From the NCBI GenBank assembly GCA_963995525.1, contig OZ023205.1:67910417-67974416 (forward strand): a stretch of 64,000 nt of DNA, read 5' to 3'. The stretch comes from Escarpia spicata (lineage: Eukaryota; Annelida; Polychaeta; Sabellida; Siboglinidae). The notes beneath the pieces are model-generated. The model saw only the letters and a list, made by a program, of their open reading frames with translations. It did not search any database and was not told where the DNA came from. The position numbers were made by a program, and so were the translations under genes. Shown piece by piece: positions 1 to 13,200 of the stretch; the first letter of the stretch is position 1; each line of letters opens with the position of its first letter.

Positions 1-1198
1 TTATCTTCAAAATTATCCAAAAAACACCATGTAAATTTGTTTCATAAAAATTAATTGTCCCAATCACTTGATATATCTGAGCACATGAATCACCTATCAA
101 CAGGTTGTTCAGAGCAATTTTCAAATTTTGCATGCCAGGACACCTTTCCAGGGAATCGCCCATTTGATGTGTCCACTGTTCAGAAGATGTTTAGCGATAT
201 CCCACAGTATGCTTGCTGCAGTTTTAAAGTTGTGAACTAATATTAAACTTGGGATACATAGCTTAATAGATCCTTGTTAACAACCCAATTATCTGGCTGC
301 CTTCCGGTTAAAACATGCGCACTGAAGCTTACCTGGTTATAAATCACCCTAATGCTTGTCCCTGTGTGCCCCTCCCATGCATGGCCTGGTTGAAAGCTGT
401 GACTGACAGCAAGGCTGGACAACCAATGGTGGTTTATATCAATCAGTTAGAACTTGTCTGAGGTCAGACTGAAAGTGGGGCAATTGCAGAAAGCAGTTAC
501 CAACTCAGTACTTACCACCAGTGAGCCTAGCGAATGGAGAAAGAATGGAGATAAAAAACACTCTCTCAACATTGTTCTCAAGAAAATTAAAGTAGTAGGC
601 AGAAATCAAAAGAAGGCATATTATTTTCAATGGTGCAGTCACAAAACAAGCTCTTAAAATGGTTACCCAATGGTGGATGGTCGCAGACAGCGTGAAGCTC
701 ACACTGACAACAAACACAATGAACAAACATGTACAAATGGGCTGTTGGTTTGCTAAGTAATATATACAAGATTCGCTATCTGAGAAAAAGGGGACGAAAC
801 CTTAATAATGTTGATCGTGTGCTACTTAATACTGTGAAAACAATTAAATAATTAATTGTTCTAGTCTGCAGATTTTATTTAAATGCTATTACCCAGTATT
901 CTTAATGGCATATTAATAGATTCCCTTGAATCACTTGTTTAATAAGTAGGGTGTTCAGAGATTTTACTATGTATCCCACTAGCCCACTGGCTGTGTCTTC
1001 AAAATGATGTTGTATCAGTTAGTTGACTAAAATAAACGTTGTTTCATCAAATATATATGTTTTAGAAGCACCTATATGAGATTACATTGGAGATATAAAT
1101 ATGTGTTATATATGTGTTTGCAGATATTGAGATTGTGAACTGGGTGAGTGTGACGAACTGGCGTGAATTAATGTGCTAGAAGTCAGCGCTCAGTCGAC
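1..1198. other. sequence upstream of DNAJB6 coding start
   Basis: AT-rich. It holds only short frames without coding character. Promoter and any 5' UTR exon of DNAJB6 probably lie here, but I could not pick out a TATA box or CpG-rich core. Confidence 0.4.
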
Positions 1199-1263
1199 AT
1201 GGCCGACTACTATGCGGTGCTGAGTGTGTCGAGGGACGCCAGCGAGACGGAGATTAAAAAGGC
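1199..1263 (+). CDS. DNAJB6: DNAJB6 exon 1 (start of J domain)
   Basis: Encodes [20 protein letters not shown] then K and a split Ala codon. The donor is gtaagt directly after GC. A possible 5' UTR acceptor (tgtgtttgcag) lies about 75 bases upstream, so a non-coding first exon is likely further left. Confidence 0.92.
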
Positions 1264-4200
1264 GTAAGTTTACATAGCATTAACTATTATTGCTGGACTA
1301 CCCGTATGTCACTATGGGCAGCTGGGCAGTGTTTCACATGCAAACAACAAAAGTGGTCTCATATGGGGGTTCGGTAAGTTTGGGTGGCTCATTATAAGAT
1401 GGATATCATTGGTGGTAACGTCATAAAAGAAAGCTCTTCTGTCATGCCATATTGGACCTTGTTGGATGCTGATGTAGCATAATGTCTAAACATGTGATAC
1501 ATGGCCCCACAAGGTGGTCTATCAAAAACAGACCATGGTCCATTTATTAATTATTAGAACTGTTTTTCTCTCTGAAAGACAGCATATGTTAGTTTATTGT
1601 TACTAGAACCGTGTTTCACTTTCTGAAAGATATACTATGATAGTTATGTGTACATTTATCAGGTATATTATGGTCATGTTTAATTGATAATGTGCTATGA
1701 TACCTGTAAGAATTTTGCATTTCTTCACAGTAGACAACTGTACTAAGCTGATCTACCAACATTTGATATCGTACCAGCCATCATACCTCAGAAGTTTACC
1801 AGTTTGTATGAAAATAACTAAGAATAAACCACACGTTGTCTCCTGTGACTCAAGTACACAAGTCGGTTTACTATTACACATGCATGCAAACTGCTCTGTC
1901 AAATACAGGCGTGCACTTCTGATTTATTTATCACACACATTGAATTACGACCATAATACTTCTTTATCATTACGCATTCATCGCATTCAAAATGACAGAT
2001 CATATGATGATAAAACTATTGTTTACATTGTTAAATTCACACTGGCAAACAACCATTTCAATTGTTTTAAAACCAAATGACAACGAACCTTGATGACACT
2101 GTAATTCTGCTGTAGTCTTACTTGACGGAGGTATGGTACAAAGAAAGAAATTGAATGCAGGCTGTGGCATTGTCCGATTTGTTGTACTACTATGCCACTG
2201 CCTCGCATGATTACAGCTGCATGCAAAGGTGCCATTTAATAATCAATTCAACATGGTTGTGATGGTCCCGTGTCATCATGCTGTCTGTTGCTGTGACCAG
2301 GTACAGGAAGCTGGCCCTCAAGTGGCACCCAGACAAGAACCCTGACAACAAGGAGGAGGCAGATCGGCGGTTCAAGGAGATCTCAGAAGCCTATGAGGTG
2401 CTCTCTGACAGTAAGTCTTGTGTCTGAATACTTGGGAACAAAGGGGACAGATGGGGGAGGGGTGCTTGTCATGGAGGGGGACAGATGGAGGATGAGTGCT
2501 TTTCATGGAGGGAGACAGATGGGGGAGGGATGCTTGTCATGGAGGGGGACAGATGGGGGAAGCGGAGAGGGTGCTTGTCATGGAGGGGGACAGATGGGGG
2601 AGGGGTGCTTGTCATGGAGGGGGACAGATGGGGGAGGGGTGCTTGTCATGGAGGGGGACAGATGGGGGAGGGGTGCTTGTCATGGAGGGGGACATATGGG
2701 GGGAGGGGGAGAGGGTGCTTGTCATGGAGGGGGACAGATGGGGGGAGGGGGAAGGGTGCTTGTCATGGAGTGTGCGTGCGTGCGTGCATGCATGTTGTGT
2801 TTGTGTGTGAGTGCATATGTGCAAGCATGTTTTTATGGTATCTACTCAATATTCCCCCAATGTATGTAGGTGTGTGTATGCAGGTGTGTGTGTATGCAGG
2901 TGTATGTATGCAGGTGTGTGTATGCAAGTGTGTGTGTGCAGGTGTGCGTATGCAGGTGTGCATATGCAGGTGTGCATATGCAGGTGTGCGTATGCAGGTG
3001 TGCGTGGCAGTGCAAGAATATACCATATAAGTTATCACCGGAGAACATGCATCATTTGGTGGTCATTACTCAGTAGTTTGTAAGGTCACTAGGAGTAAAT
3101 CCATATCTAATGTGTCACAATCAGTCAGTAGCACTGGTCAGATGGCTTCGTTGTTGCTGCGGATGTCCGTAAACAGTCCTGGTCAGCAGTAATGTCCAGT
3201 AATGTCCACTCTCTGTACATGTGGAACTGCACTAAGAACTACATTAATGTTAAAGCCACGATTGTCCAGTGTTCACTCCCTCTGTGTGTTTGTACGGGTG
3301 TGTGTGTGTGTGTGCATGCGTGTCTGTGCATGCGTCTGTGTGTGTATCTGCATGTGTCTGTGCGTGTGTCTGTGCGTGCATCTGTGCATGTGTCTGCATT
3401 TGTCTGCGCATGGTCTATGCATGTGTCTGTGCGTGCATTTGCGCATGCGTCTATGCGTGCACCTGTGCGTGTGTCTGTGCATGCATCTGTACATACGTCT
3501 GCATGCATCTGTGCATGCATCTGTGCATGCATCTGCATGCATCTGTACATGCATCTGTGCATTCGTCTATGCATGCCATCTGTGCGTGTATCTGTGCATG
3601 CATCTGTGCATGCGTCTGTGCATGTGTCTGTGCATGCGTCTGTGCATGCGTCTGTGCATGTGTCTGTGCATGCGTCTGTGTATGCGTCTGTGTGGTGGTG
3701 GTGATGGAGTGCATGCGTGTAGTATGTGTCTGTGGGTGTGACACTGTGTGTGTATGCATGCAGGTGTGGACATGGTATTTGTGTATATGCATGCGCCTAG
3801 ACATGTGTACAAGTGACAGACTAGCATGTGCTCACAGCCTAGCATGTGCATGCAGCCTAGCATGTGCTCACAGCCTAGCATGTACACACAGCCTAGCATG
3901 TGCTCACAGCCTAGCATGTGCTCACAGCCTAGCATGTACACACAGCATAGCATGTGCTCACAGCCTAGCATGTGCTCACAGTCTAGCATGTGCTCACAGA
4001 CTAGCATGTGCTCACAGACTAGCATGTGCTCACAGACTAGCCTGTGCTCACAGCCTAGCATGTGCTCACAGCCTATCATGTGCTCACAGCCTAGCATGTA
4101 CACACAGCCTAGCATGTGCTCACAGCCTAGCATGTGCTCACAGCCTAGCATGTACACACAGCCTAGCATGTGCTCACAGCCTAGCATGTGCTCACAGCCT

Positions 4201-7200
4201 AGCATGTGCTCACAGCCTAGCATGTGCTCACAGCCTAGCATGTACACACAGCCTAGCATGTGCTCACAGCCTAGCATGTGCTCACAGCCTAGCATGTGCA
4301 CACAGCCCAGCATGTGCTCACAGCCTAGCATGTGCACACAGCCTAGCATGTGCTCACAGCCTAGCATGTGTTCGCAGCCTAGCATGTGCTCACAGCCTAG
4401 CATGTGCGAGCCAGCTGGCTGAGGTAGCCACATTGAACCAACTCTGTCATACAACACTTTAATAACCATATCACAGAAAGTACACAGAAACAGTTATAAA
4501 TAGACTGTCTACCTGTGGATGTCTATGTGTATTATGTTGCACCTAACTGTGTGTTCATAGTACTTCATGGCACCATTATCTATTGGTTTTAACCCTTTGC
4601 TCCCCAGTGAGTGTGACTCAGCTGCTCTTGGCCCTTGGGTAGAGAGTGGTATTCTGAATGATTGGTGCTTGAAGGACCCTCCAGTCATTCCATCAGCTGT
4701 AGATATAGCTGGGGTGGAGGGGGTGATTAGCAGTCTATATGTCACCATTGTTTAGCAGAATGGATTAATTAATGTTTAGATCTATGAATTGCATGTTTTT
4801 GTGTATGTTTCATCGCTGTTCTTCTATATCACCGTCTGTCTTACATTGGTACACCTTAACATATCCAATATGCCATTAAATATTCCACCTATGTGTAGAT
4901 CCATCCGTCCTAACCACCATCACCTATTCATCACCCATCGCACCATCACCCTCCACCCTAATACCAATATCATCCACCCACTGCACACTCGCCATTCCAC
5001 CCATAGAACCCCATTCATTCAAAGCACCATATCTACCCAGAATACCCCTATCTACCCAGAACACCCCTGATCTACCCATCATCACGCAAGATGAGAGGTG
5101 TCCATTAACTAGGAAATAAACTGTGGCCTGACCCCTTTGAATACCAGCACCTCTCATTCAGCCTGAACCCCTCCACCCATCCAGACCACCCCATCTACCT
5201 AGAGCAACCACCCACCCAGAGCAACCACATCCCCCAGAACCCTTCCAGAAAACCCCCATCCAGCCAAAACACCCCCATCTACCAAAACACGAAAAAACCT
5301 CAAGTTGAATGCATGTGCAGTGACGTTGAGCTGAGTGTGGTTGTGTGACAGAGGACAAGCGGTCAGTGTATGACCAGTACGGCAAGGAAGGACTGAGTGG
5401 GGGAGGAAGCAACGACTTCAGCCACGACCCTCACTTCCACCACTTCACCTTCAGAAACCCAGAGGATGTCTTCAAGGACTTCTTCGGAGGCCGCGACCCA
5501 TTCGCAGACTTCTTCAGCAACACAGGTGAGTATAGTGGACGCAAGTGCCGGGAACTAGAATGTGACCAGCAATAAAAATATGGTGAAGTAGAATTTGTAA
5601 TCGGCAACAAAAATACAGTGAACTAGACTGATAAACAACACTAGTATGGTGAACTAGACTTTGTGATTAGCAAGCAACAACAAAAATAACTAGATCTTGA
5701 TCAGTAACAAAAGTATGGTCGCTGTGAAAAACACTTATCAGCAACAAAATTAAGTGAAGTAGACTGATCAATAACACAATTATAACACAAAAGTTCACTG
5801 TACATATACTCTATGTCCTCGATTAACTATGCTTTGCTAGTTACTAGTAAAAAACTTGTTGAAGCAGACTTCAGATTAGCCTTCATCCAGGATCCTGACT
5901 TAGGCTTAAATACTATTACGTGAACTGATATACACACATTTTCACCAGTCTTAATCCTTAGGCGGAAACACCAACTTTATGTATGTCATCTGAAAGACAC
6001 ATATTTCCAACTTCCTATGCCTTAGTGTTGTAAAAACAACCTGACAAGTTGTACCCAAATTTTAAAAAGCAACTGAGTTGAAAAGTGGCCTTGTTTGAAA
6101 ATAACTTGCTGCATGGTTTAGTTGACAGCTTTTGGCACACCAGTAAATTAGCGAACAATAAATTACTGGTTCACTGGTTGACCAATACATTCTCTATGAC
6201 TGCAGATGGCGGCTGTAGACCATGTATTGGGTAATTAGGTCATAGTTATATGCATTTGTAGACATTTATAAAGTGCAGTTGGATAGGTAGTGTGTGTTTG
6301 TCGTGTTAGCTCCAGTTGGTCAGTAAAATTGTCATCCCCCAGGCAACTGTCGGCACACACTTGACAGTTATGATAGATTTGTCGCTGGCCCATTTCCGTT
6401 AACTGCCAGTTGTTACATATACTCAGTATGCACATTCTGTGTCAACATCTCACCGTGTACATTGTGTGGCGTGTCATCATGCACAAGCTGTACAACCTAT
6501 CACCTTGTACAAGATGTAGCCATCTACCTGTATAATCTGTCACCTCAAAGTGTGTCACCTTTTACAATCAGTAACCTCTCATCTTCTACAGTCTGTCACC
6601 TCACTTTGTACAGTCTGTCACCTCTCACCTTGTAGAGTCTGTCGCCTCCCACCTTGTACAGTCTGTCACCTCCCACCTTGTACAGTCTGTCACCTCCCAC
6701 CATGTACAGTCTGTCACCTATCACCTTGTACAGTCTGTCACCTCTCACCTTGTACAGTCTGTCACTTCCCACCTTGTACAGTCTGTCACCTCTCACCTTG
6801 TACAGTCTGCCACCTCTTACCTTGTACAGTATGTCACCTGACACCTTGTACAGTCTGTCACCTCCCACCTTGTACAGTCTGTCACTTCCCACCTTGTACA
6901 GTCTGTCACCTCTCATCTTGTACATACTGTCACCTCTCACCTTGTACAGTCTGTCACCTCCCACCATGTACAGTCTGTCACCTCTCACCTTGTGCGTACT
7001 ATCACCTCTCACCTTGTACAGTCTGACACCTCCCACCTTGTACTGTCTGACACCTCCCACCTTGTACAGTCTGTCACCTCTCACCTTGTACATACTATCA
7101 CCTCTCACCTTGTACAGTCTGTCACCTCTTACCTTGTACATACTATCATCTCTCACCTTGTACAGTCTGTCACCTCTCACCTTATACATAATGTCACCCC

Positions 7201-10200
7201 TACCTTGTACAGTCTGTCACCTCCCACCTTGTACAGTCTGTCACCGCTCACCTTGTACATACTATCACCTCTCACCTTGTACAGTCTGTCACCTCTCACC
7301 TTGTACATACTGTCACCTCTCACCTTGTACAGTCTGTCACCTCCCACCTTGTAGTTGAGCGAGACCTTATAAGACCATAACATTGTAACCACAATATTTA
7401 TATATATATATTATATATACAGAATAGTCAGTCAATAGAATGTTGCTGAGTGCTGGAAACAATTAGAAGCTGACCTCTCACCTTGTACAATATGTAGCCA
7501 TGTACACTGTACAAGCTGACCTCTCACCTTGTACAATATGTAGCCATGTACACTGTATAATCTGTCAACTCTCACTCTGTACAAGCTGACCTCTCACCTT
7601 GTACAATATGTAGCCATGTACACTGTATAATCTGTCAACTCTCACTCTGTACAAGCTGACCTCTCACCTTGTACAATATGTAGCCATGTACACTGTATAA
7701 TCTGTCAACTCTCACTCTGTACAAGCTGACCTCTCACCTTGTACAATATGTAGCCATGCACACTGTATAATCTGTCAACTCTCACTCTGTACAAGCTGAC
7801 CTCTCACCTTGTACAATATGTAGCCATGTACACTGTATAATCTGTCAACTCTCACTCTGTACAAGCTGACCTCTCACCTTGTACAATATGTAGCCATGTA
7901 CACTGTATAATCTGTCAACTCTCACTCTGTACAAGCTGACCTCTCACCTTGTACAATATGTAGCCCTGTACACTGTATAATCTGTCAACTCTCTCTCTGT
8001 ACAAGCTGACCTCTCACCTTGTACAATATGTAGCCATGTACACTGTATAATATGTCAACTCTCTCTCTCTCTGTACAAGCTGACGTCTCACCTTGTACAA
8101 TATGTAGCCATGTACACTGTATAATCTGTCAACTCTCACTCTGTACAAGCTGACCTCTCACCTTGTACAATATGTAGCCCTGTACACTGTATAATCTGTC
8201 AACTCTCTCTCTGTACAAGCTGACCTCTCACCTTGTACAATATGTAGCCCTGTACACTGTATAATCTGTCAACTCTCTCTCTGTACAAGCTGACCTCTCA
8301 CCTTGTACAAGCTGACCTCTCACTCTGTACAAGCTGACCTCTCACTCTGTACAAGCTGACCTCTCACTCTGTACAAGCTGACCTCTCACTCTGTACAAGC
8401 TGACCTCTCACTCTGTACAAGCTGACCTCTCACTCTGTACAAGCTGACCTCTCACTCTGTACAAGCTGACCTCTCACTCTGTACAAGCTGACCTCTCACC
8501 TTGTACAAGCTGACCTCTCACTCTGTACAAGCTGACCTCTCACTCTGTACAAGCTGACCTCTCACTCTGTACAAGCTGACCTCTCACTGTGTAGTCTTTC
8601 ACCTCTCACTGTGTAGTCTTTCACCTCTCACTGTGTAGTCTTTCACCTCTCACATTGTTCTATCTCCTCTCACCCTGTACAATCTGTTTTCTTTATAGGT
8701 TTCTCCCCATTCGGAGGGTTTGAGTCGATGATGTTTGGCGGTGACCCCTTCGCTGACCTCAACAGTCACAACGGCCATTCCAGGTGAGTTGGTGACATCA
8801 CAGTAGGCACCTTGTGGAGCGCAGTGGTGCAGTGGCTAGAGCTTTGCACTCTCGACCGAGAGAATCAATGTTCGAATCCTGTACTGCGGTGTCAAACCTT
8901 GGGCAAGTTCGTTCACTCTACATTGCTTCAGTTCACTCAGCTGTATGAAAGAGTACCTGGCTATAGACAGTGATGGATATTTGTGTACAAATAGTCTTTG
9001 TGCATTAATTGCAGTGTGGCAGGATGTTTCCCAGAGAAGTCGAGATAGTGTTCGATTGAACACGTTTGCCAGGGAGTAAAGTGTAAAGCCCTTTGAGCAG
9101 TCCTGAGGACTGGATACTGCACTATTTAAGAATTACCTTTACTTTTTGAAGGAACATGGCATGCATTGTCAACATTCACTGTAAAATATTACAATTGCAT
9201 AATTTGATACATTCTGGAAAAAAAATATTCTTGACCATACAGAATCCTTGTGAGTGGTCAGTGTCACAAACCTGTAGACCATTGTATTAAATTGGTGCTG
9301 GCTGAAGGTTTGTCAACGTTTTCATTCCAATATGTTTCATAAAAAGAGATGCGCCTTCAGCCAGTAGCTGAGAAGAGCATAAAGTCACTGCCAATGTAAA
9401 GTCATCATGTCAGAGACACTCTCTTTTACTCATATATACTGCTGTTTAATTGTCATGGATAACTATGTCTGTTCATATTTAAGGATGTTATTTAGCGTGA
9501 ACTATATCTAATTATTCTACCGTATTGACCAGCCAAATAGATGTTTTAATGGAGTATGTTTTTAGATATAATTAGTCTGTAAACTGCTGGTGAATATTGA
9601 CTTTGGTGTTGAGCATTTCAACGTAAACAATATGTAGGACAAAACACTCAAATTAATCAAAGTAATGGTCAAACAAAATTATGGTTAATTAAAAAGTTTA
9701 TATGATCAGTCAAGATGTTATGATAGATATAGTTTGTGCTACGCAGCATGATTTTATGAATACAAATTAAAGATATAAAACAATATGTATACCTTTAAAT
9801 ATCCTCACTAAATGTCACATATATCCTATATAGCAAGCACTATGTGTTGAATTATGTTGTTTGCAAATGACTCAAGATTGTTTCCTAAGTGACTGGCCTG
9901 AAACAGTTACTCCAGATTTGGAATTAGATAAAACTATCGAGAAACAAACCATTTCTGAATGTTGTAATGATATATCAATGGTTGTGTTTGTGAGTTATTG
10001 TGTCTTCATAGCTTCACCCAAAAAAGGTTTCCCCATCACTCACCCATAAAACACTTTGTTTGCCATGTGTCAAGACATGTGTACTAGTTATACTATGACA
10101 GTTGGCCACTCAGTCATTTGTCTACTTTGGAACATTGTAGAACCACAGTGTGTCATTACTAAATCACCTACTTCAAGTTGACGTTGATGTCAGTTGCATC

Positions 10201-13200
10201 ACAGTGCACATAATGTGTCTTGGTGCACATAGTGGGTCTTGGTGATGCTGCTGCACTTAATGTTTCAACTATCTATACCACATGGTATGCATGTCTGGGT
10301 GCATGTGTGGACGGGGTGCATGCATGCATGCATGTGTGTGTGCAGAGAACATATTTTCCTTGATACGTTATTGACATGTGTGAAGAACGTAAGATCACAT
10401 TTGCAGACAAGTGACAGATCCCAAATGAAAATCACAACATTGCACCAGTATTATTACCTGTCTATGTTCAAGTAAACAAAGCTTCCAAAACGACTTGTCA
10501 AATGTTTTCTTAAACAAAAGATTTTGATCACAAAGTTGCGATAATTCATTATCATCTATATAAACTTAAAATATAAGAGCGATGACAGCATTAGATGAAT
10601 TACCGGTAATAAAAGACTAAATATAAAAAAATGTACTGTTAGAACATAATAATAGTACAGCTTTACACAAGATTGTTTTACATGAGACAAGACTGCCTCT
10701 CTATGTGAGTTTTGTGACCCTTCCACCACGACTGACTGAATACACCAACAACGACGTCGACTGAATCACCACTGGGTCATTGCGACTGAAAGCCGTGGAC
10801 CGCCTGTTTGCTACATTTCAGTCGTCACCATGGATACCATCGACCTCACAGCCGACATCACCGTTCGTCGCGCCACCACCCACACCAGCATCAGCAGCAG
10901 ATAGAGAACTATGGGGGTCAACACCACCAGATGATGTTTGGGGGTTTCCCTTCTTTCTTTCACGATCCGTTTTTTGATTCCGGGTAAATAGATGTTTTCA
11001 TATCTGCATGAAGGGTTTCTGGTAGTTGTGGTGATTGGTAGACTGCATGAAGTTACTTGTATTTGTAGCTTTTCCGCTGTGGGGGTGATCTTTGAAAGGT
11101 TTAGAGTTAGTTGTATGTATGTAGTGTTACGGTTGGCCTTCTCTCTCCTAGTGGCTCACTGGTCTCACTCTTTGTGGCTCTAAAGTGCAGGGAGATTATT
11201 TGCTTTAGGGCTGCCGATTGTGCCATTGTTTCTAGGACAGCCCAACTTCTGGCCTGTTAGCCCTGGGAGACCAACTTCTGGCCTGTTAGCCCTGGGAGAC
11301 CAACTTCTGGCCTGTTAGCCCAACTTCTGGCCTGTTAGCCCTGGGAGACCAACTTCTGGTCTGTTAGCCCTGGGAGACCAACTTCTGGCCTGTTAGCCCT
11401 GGGAGACCAACTTCTGGCCTGTTAGCCCTGGGAGACCAACTTCTGGCCTGTTAGCCCTGGGAGACCAACTTCTGGCCTGTTAGCCCTGGGAGACCAACTT
11501 CTGGCCTGTTAGCCCTGGGAGACCAACTTCTGGCCTGTTAGCCCTGGGAGACCAACTTCTGGCCTGTTAGTCCTGGGAGACCAACTTCTGGCCTGTTAGT
11601 CCTGGGAGACCAACTTCTGGCCTGTTAGCCCTGGGAGACCAACTTCTGGCCTGTTAGTCCTGGGAGACCAACTTCTGGCCTGTTAGCCCTGGGAGACCAA
11701 CTTCTGGCCTGTTAGCCCTGGGAGACCAACTTCTGGCCTGTTAGCCCAACTTCTGGCCTGTTAGCCCTGGGAGACCAACTTCTGGTCTGTTAGCCCTGGG
11801 AGACCAACTTCTGGCCTGTTAGCCCTGGGAGACCAACTTCTGGCCTGTTAGCCCTGGGAGACCAACTTCTGGCCTGTTAGCCCTGGGAGACCAACTTCTG
11901 GCCTGTTAGCCCTGGGAGACCAACTTCTGGCCTGTTAGCCCTGGGAGACCAACTTCTGGCCTGTTAGCCCTGGGAGACCAACTTCTGGCCTGTTAGTCCT
12001 GGGAGACCAACTTCTGGCCTGTTAGTCCTGGGAGACCAACTTCTGGCCTGTTAGCCCTGGGAGACCAACTTCTGGCCTGTTAGTCCTGGGAGACCAACTT
12101 CTGGCCTGTTAGCCCTGGGAGACCAACTTCTGGCCTGTTAGCCCTGGGAGACCAACTTCTGGCCTGTTAGCCCTGGGAGACCAACTTCTGGCCTGTTAGC
12201 CCTGGGAGACCGCTGGGCCATGCTGTCTATGATGGGGGAGGATTTATTAAATGGTTGAGGTGTTTCTTCTAGGATTGGAATGATTTCGTAAAGGATTGGG
12301 GTGATTTTTTAAAGGATTGGGGTACATTCTTAAAGGATTGATGTGTTTCTTAAACGGTTAAGATGATTTTTAAAGGCTTAAGATTTTGTGTTAATGGGTG
12401 GTCACTCTAAAGAAGACATTCCCAACTTGTCCACCAAGTGGTGACTCTATAGAGCCTGACTGCTGACATTATAAAATACAAATATAAAAAAGGTGGTCAT
12501 TGTATGGAGGGTCTGTTTCCTTCTACTTATGTATTCCTGAGGGTATCATTCTTGTATGAGCTGCCCATTCCTGGTAATTACGTATTGCACTAACACTTTC
12601 AATATTACGCTATTTTTGTTGATTTGTGATTTGGTGACAACAACGTGATTTGATGATAACAAAGATATGTACGTTTAAAAGGTTATAACAATTTCTTTTC
12701 CAGACTACAGATGCCAAGGTCATTATTGCATTCAGTGTGTCTTATTTCCACTAAGATGCGTGTCCAATTAATAACCATTTAAGATTTGTGACAAAGGACT
12801 TCACTCTGCCTACTAAACCTCTCTGTGGTGTTGCTTTGTAGTGATGTCAGTGTGTTTATCACCAAATTTAACACTAACATTTTAAGTTTGCAGAAGTCAT
12901 TCATGTAGTATTTGGTAATGCTGCACATAATTGCCATGCTTCATAAGCTGTTACTTGTTTAATGTTATGGTAAGTTCATTTAGCACAGATGTTGTTTGAA
13001 TGTGTCAGCATTCCTATTTCTGTGGTTGTTTCATTAGACATAATTTTTCTCACAAGAAATTGGGTTTCAGCTCTAAATATTTCAGCTGTGTCTCACATTA
13101 AAACCAGGGAGGTTTATGTTAAACATTTAATTGATTGTAATCAATTATATTATAAATTTAAATATATAGTTACCTGGTATATTGCAATTCCCAAATGTTG

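Noticed and set aside
3269..4469. Long Cys/His/Ser-rich open frames on both strands (up to 397 codons)
   Set aside because: They run through 12- and 18-bp tandem repeats whose period is a multiple of three. Opposite strands are equally open, so there is no coding signal.
6550..7392. Open frames of 120-234 codons on both strands
   Set aside because: By-product of the 24-bp array; no start context, domain or splice logic, and the region is a DNAJB6 intron.
8813..8890. Possible tRNA gene (A and B boxes)
   Set aside because: No acceptor stem or complete cloverleaf, and the tRNA-like part continues into a SINE body shared with another copy. The same holds for 54350-54405 and 32200-32275.
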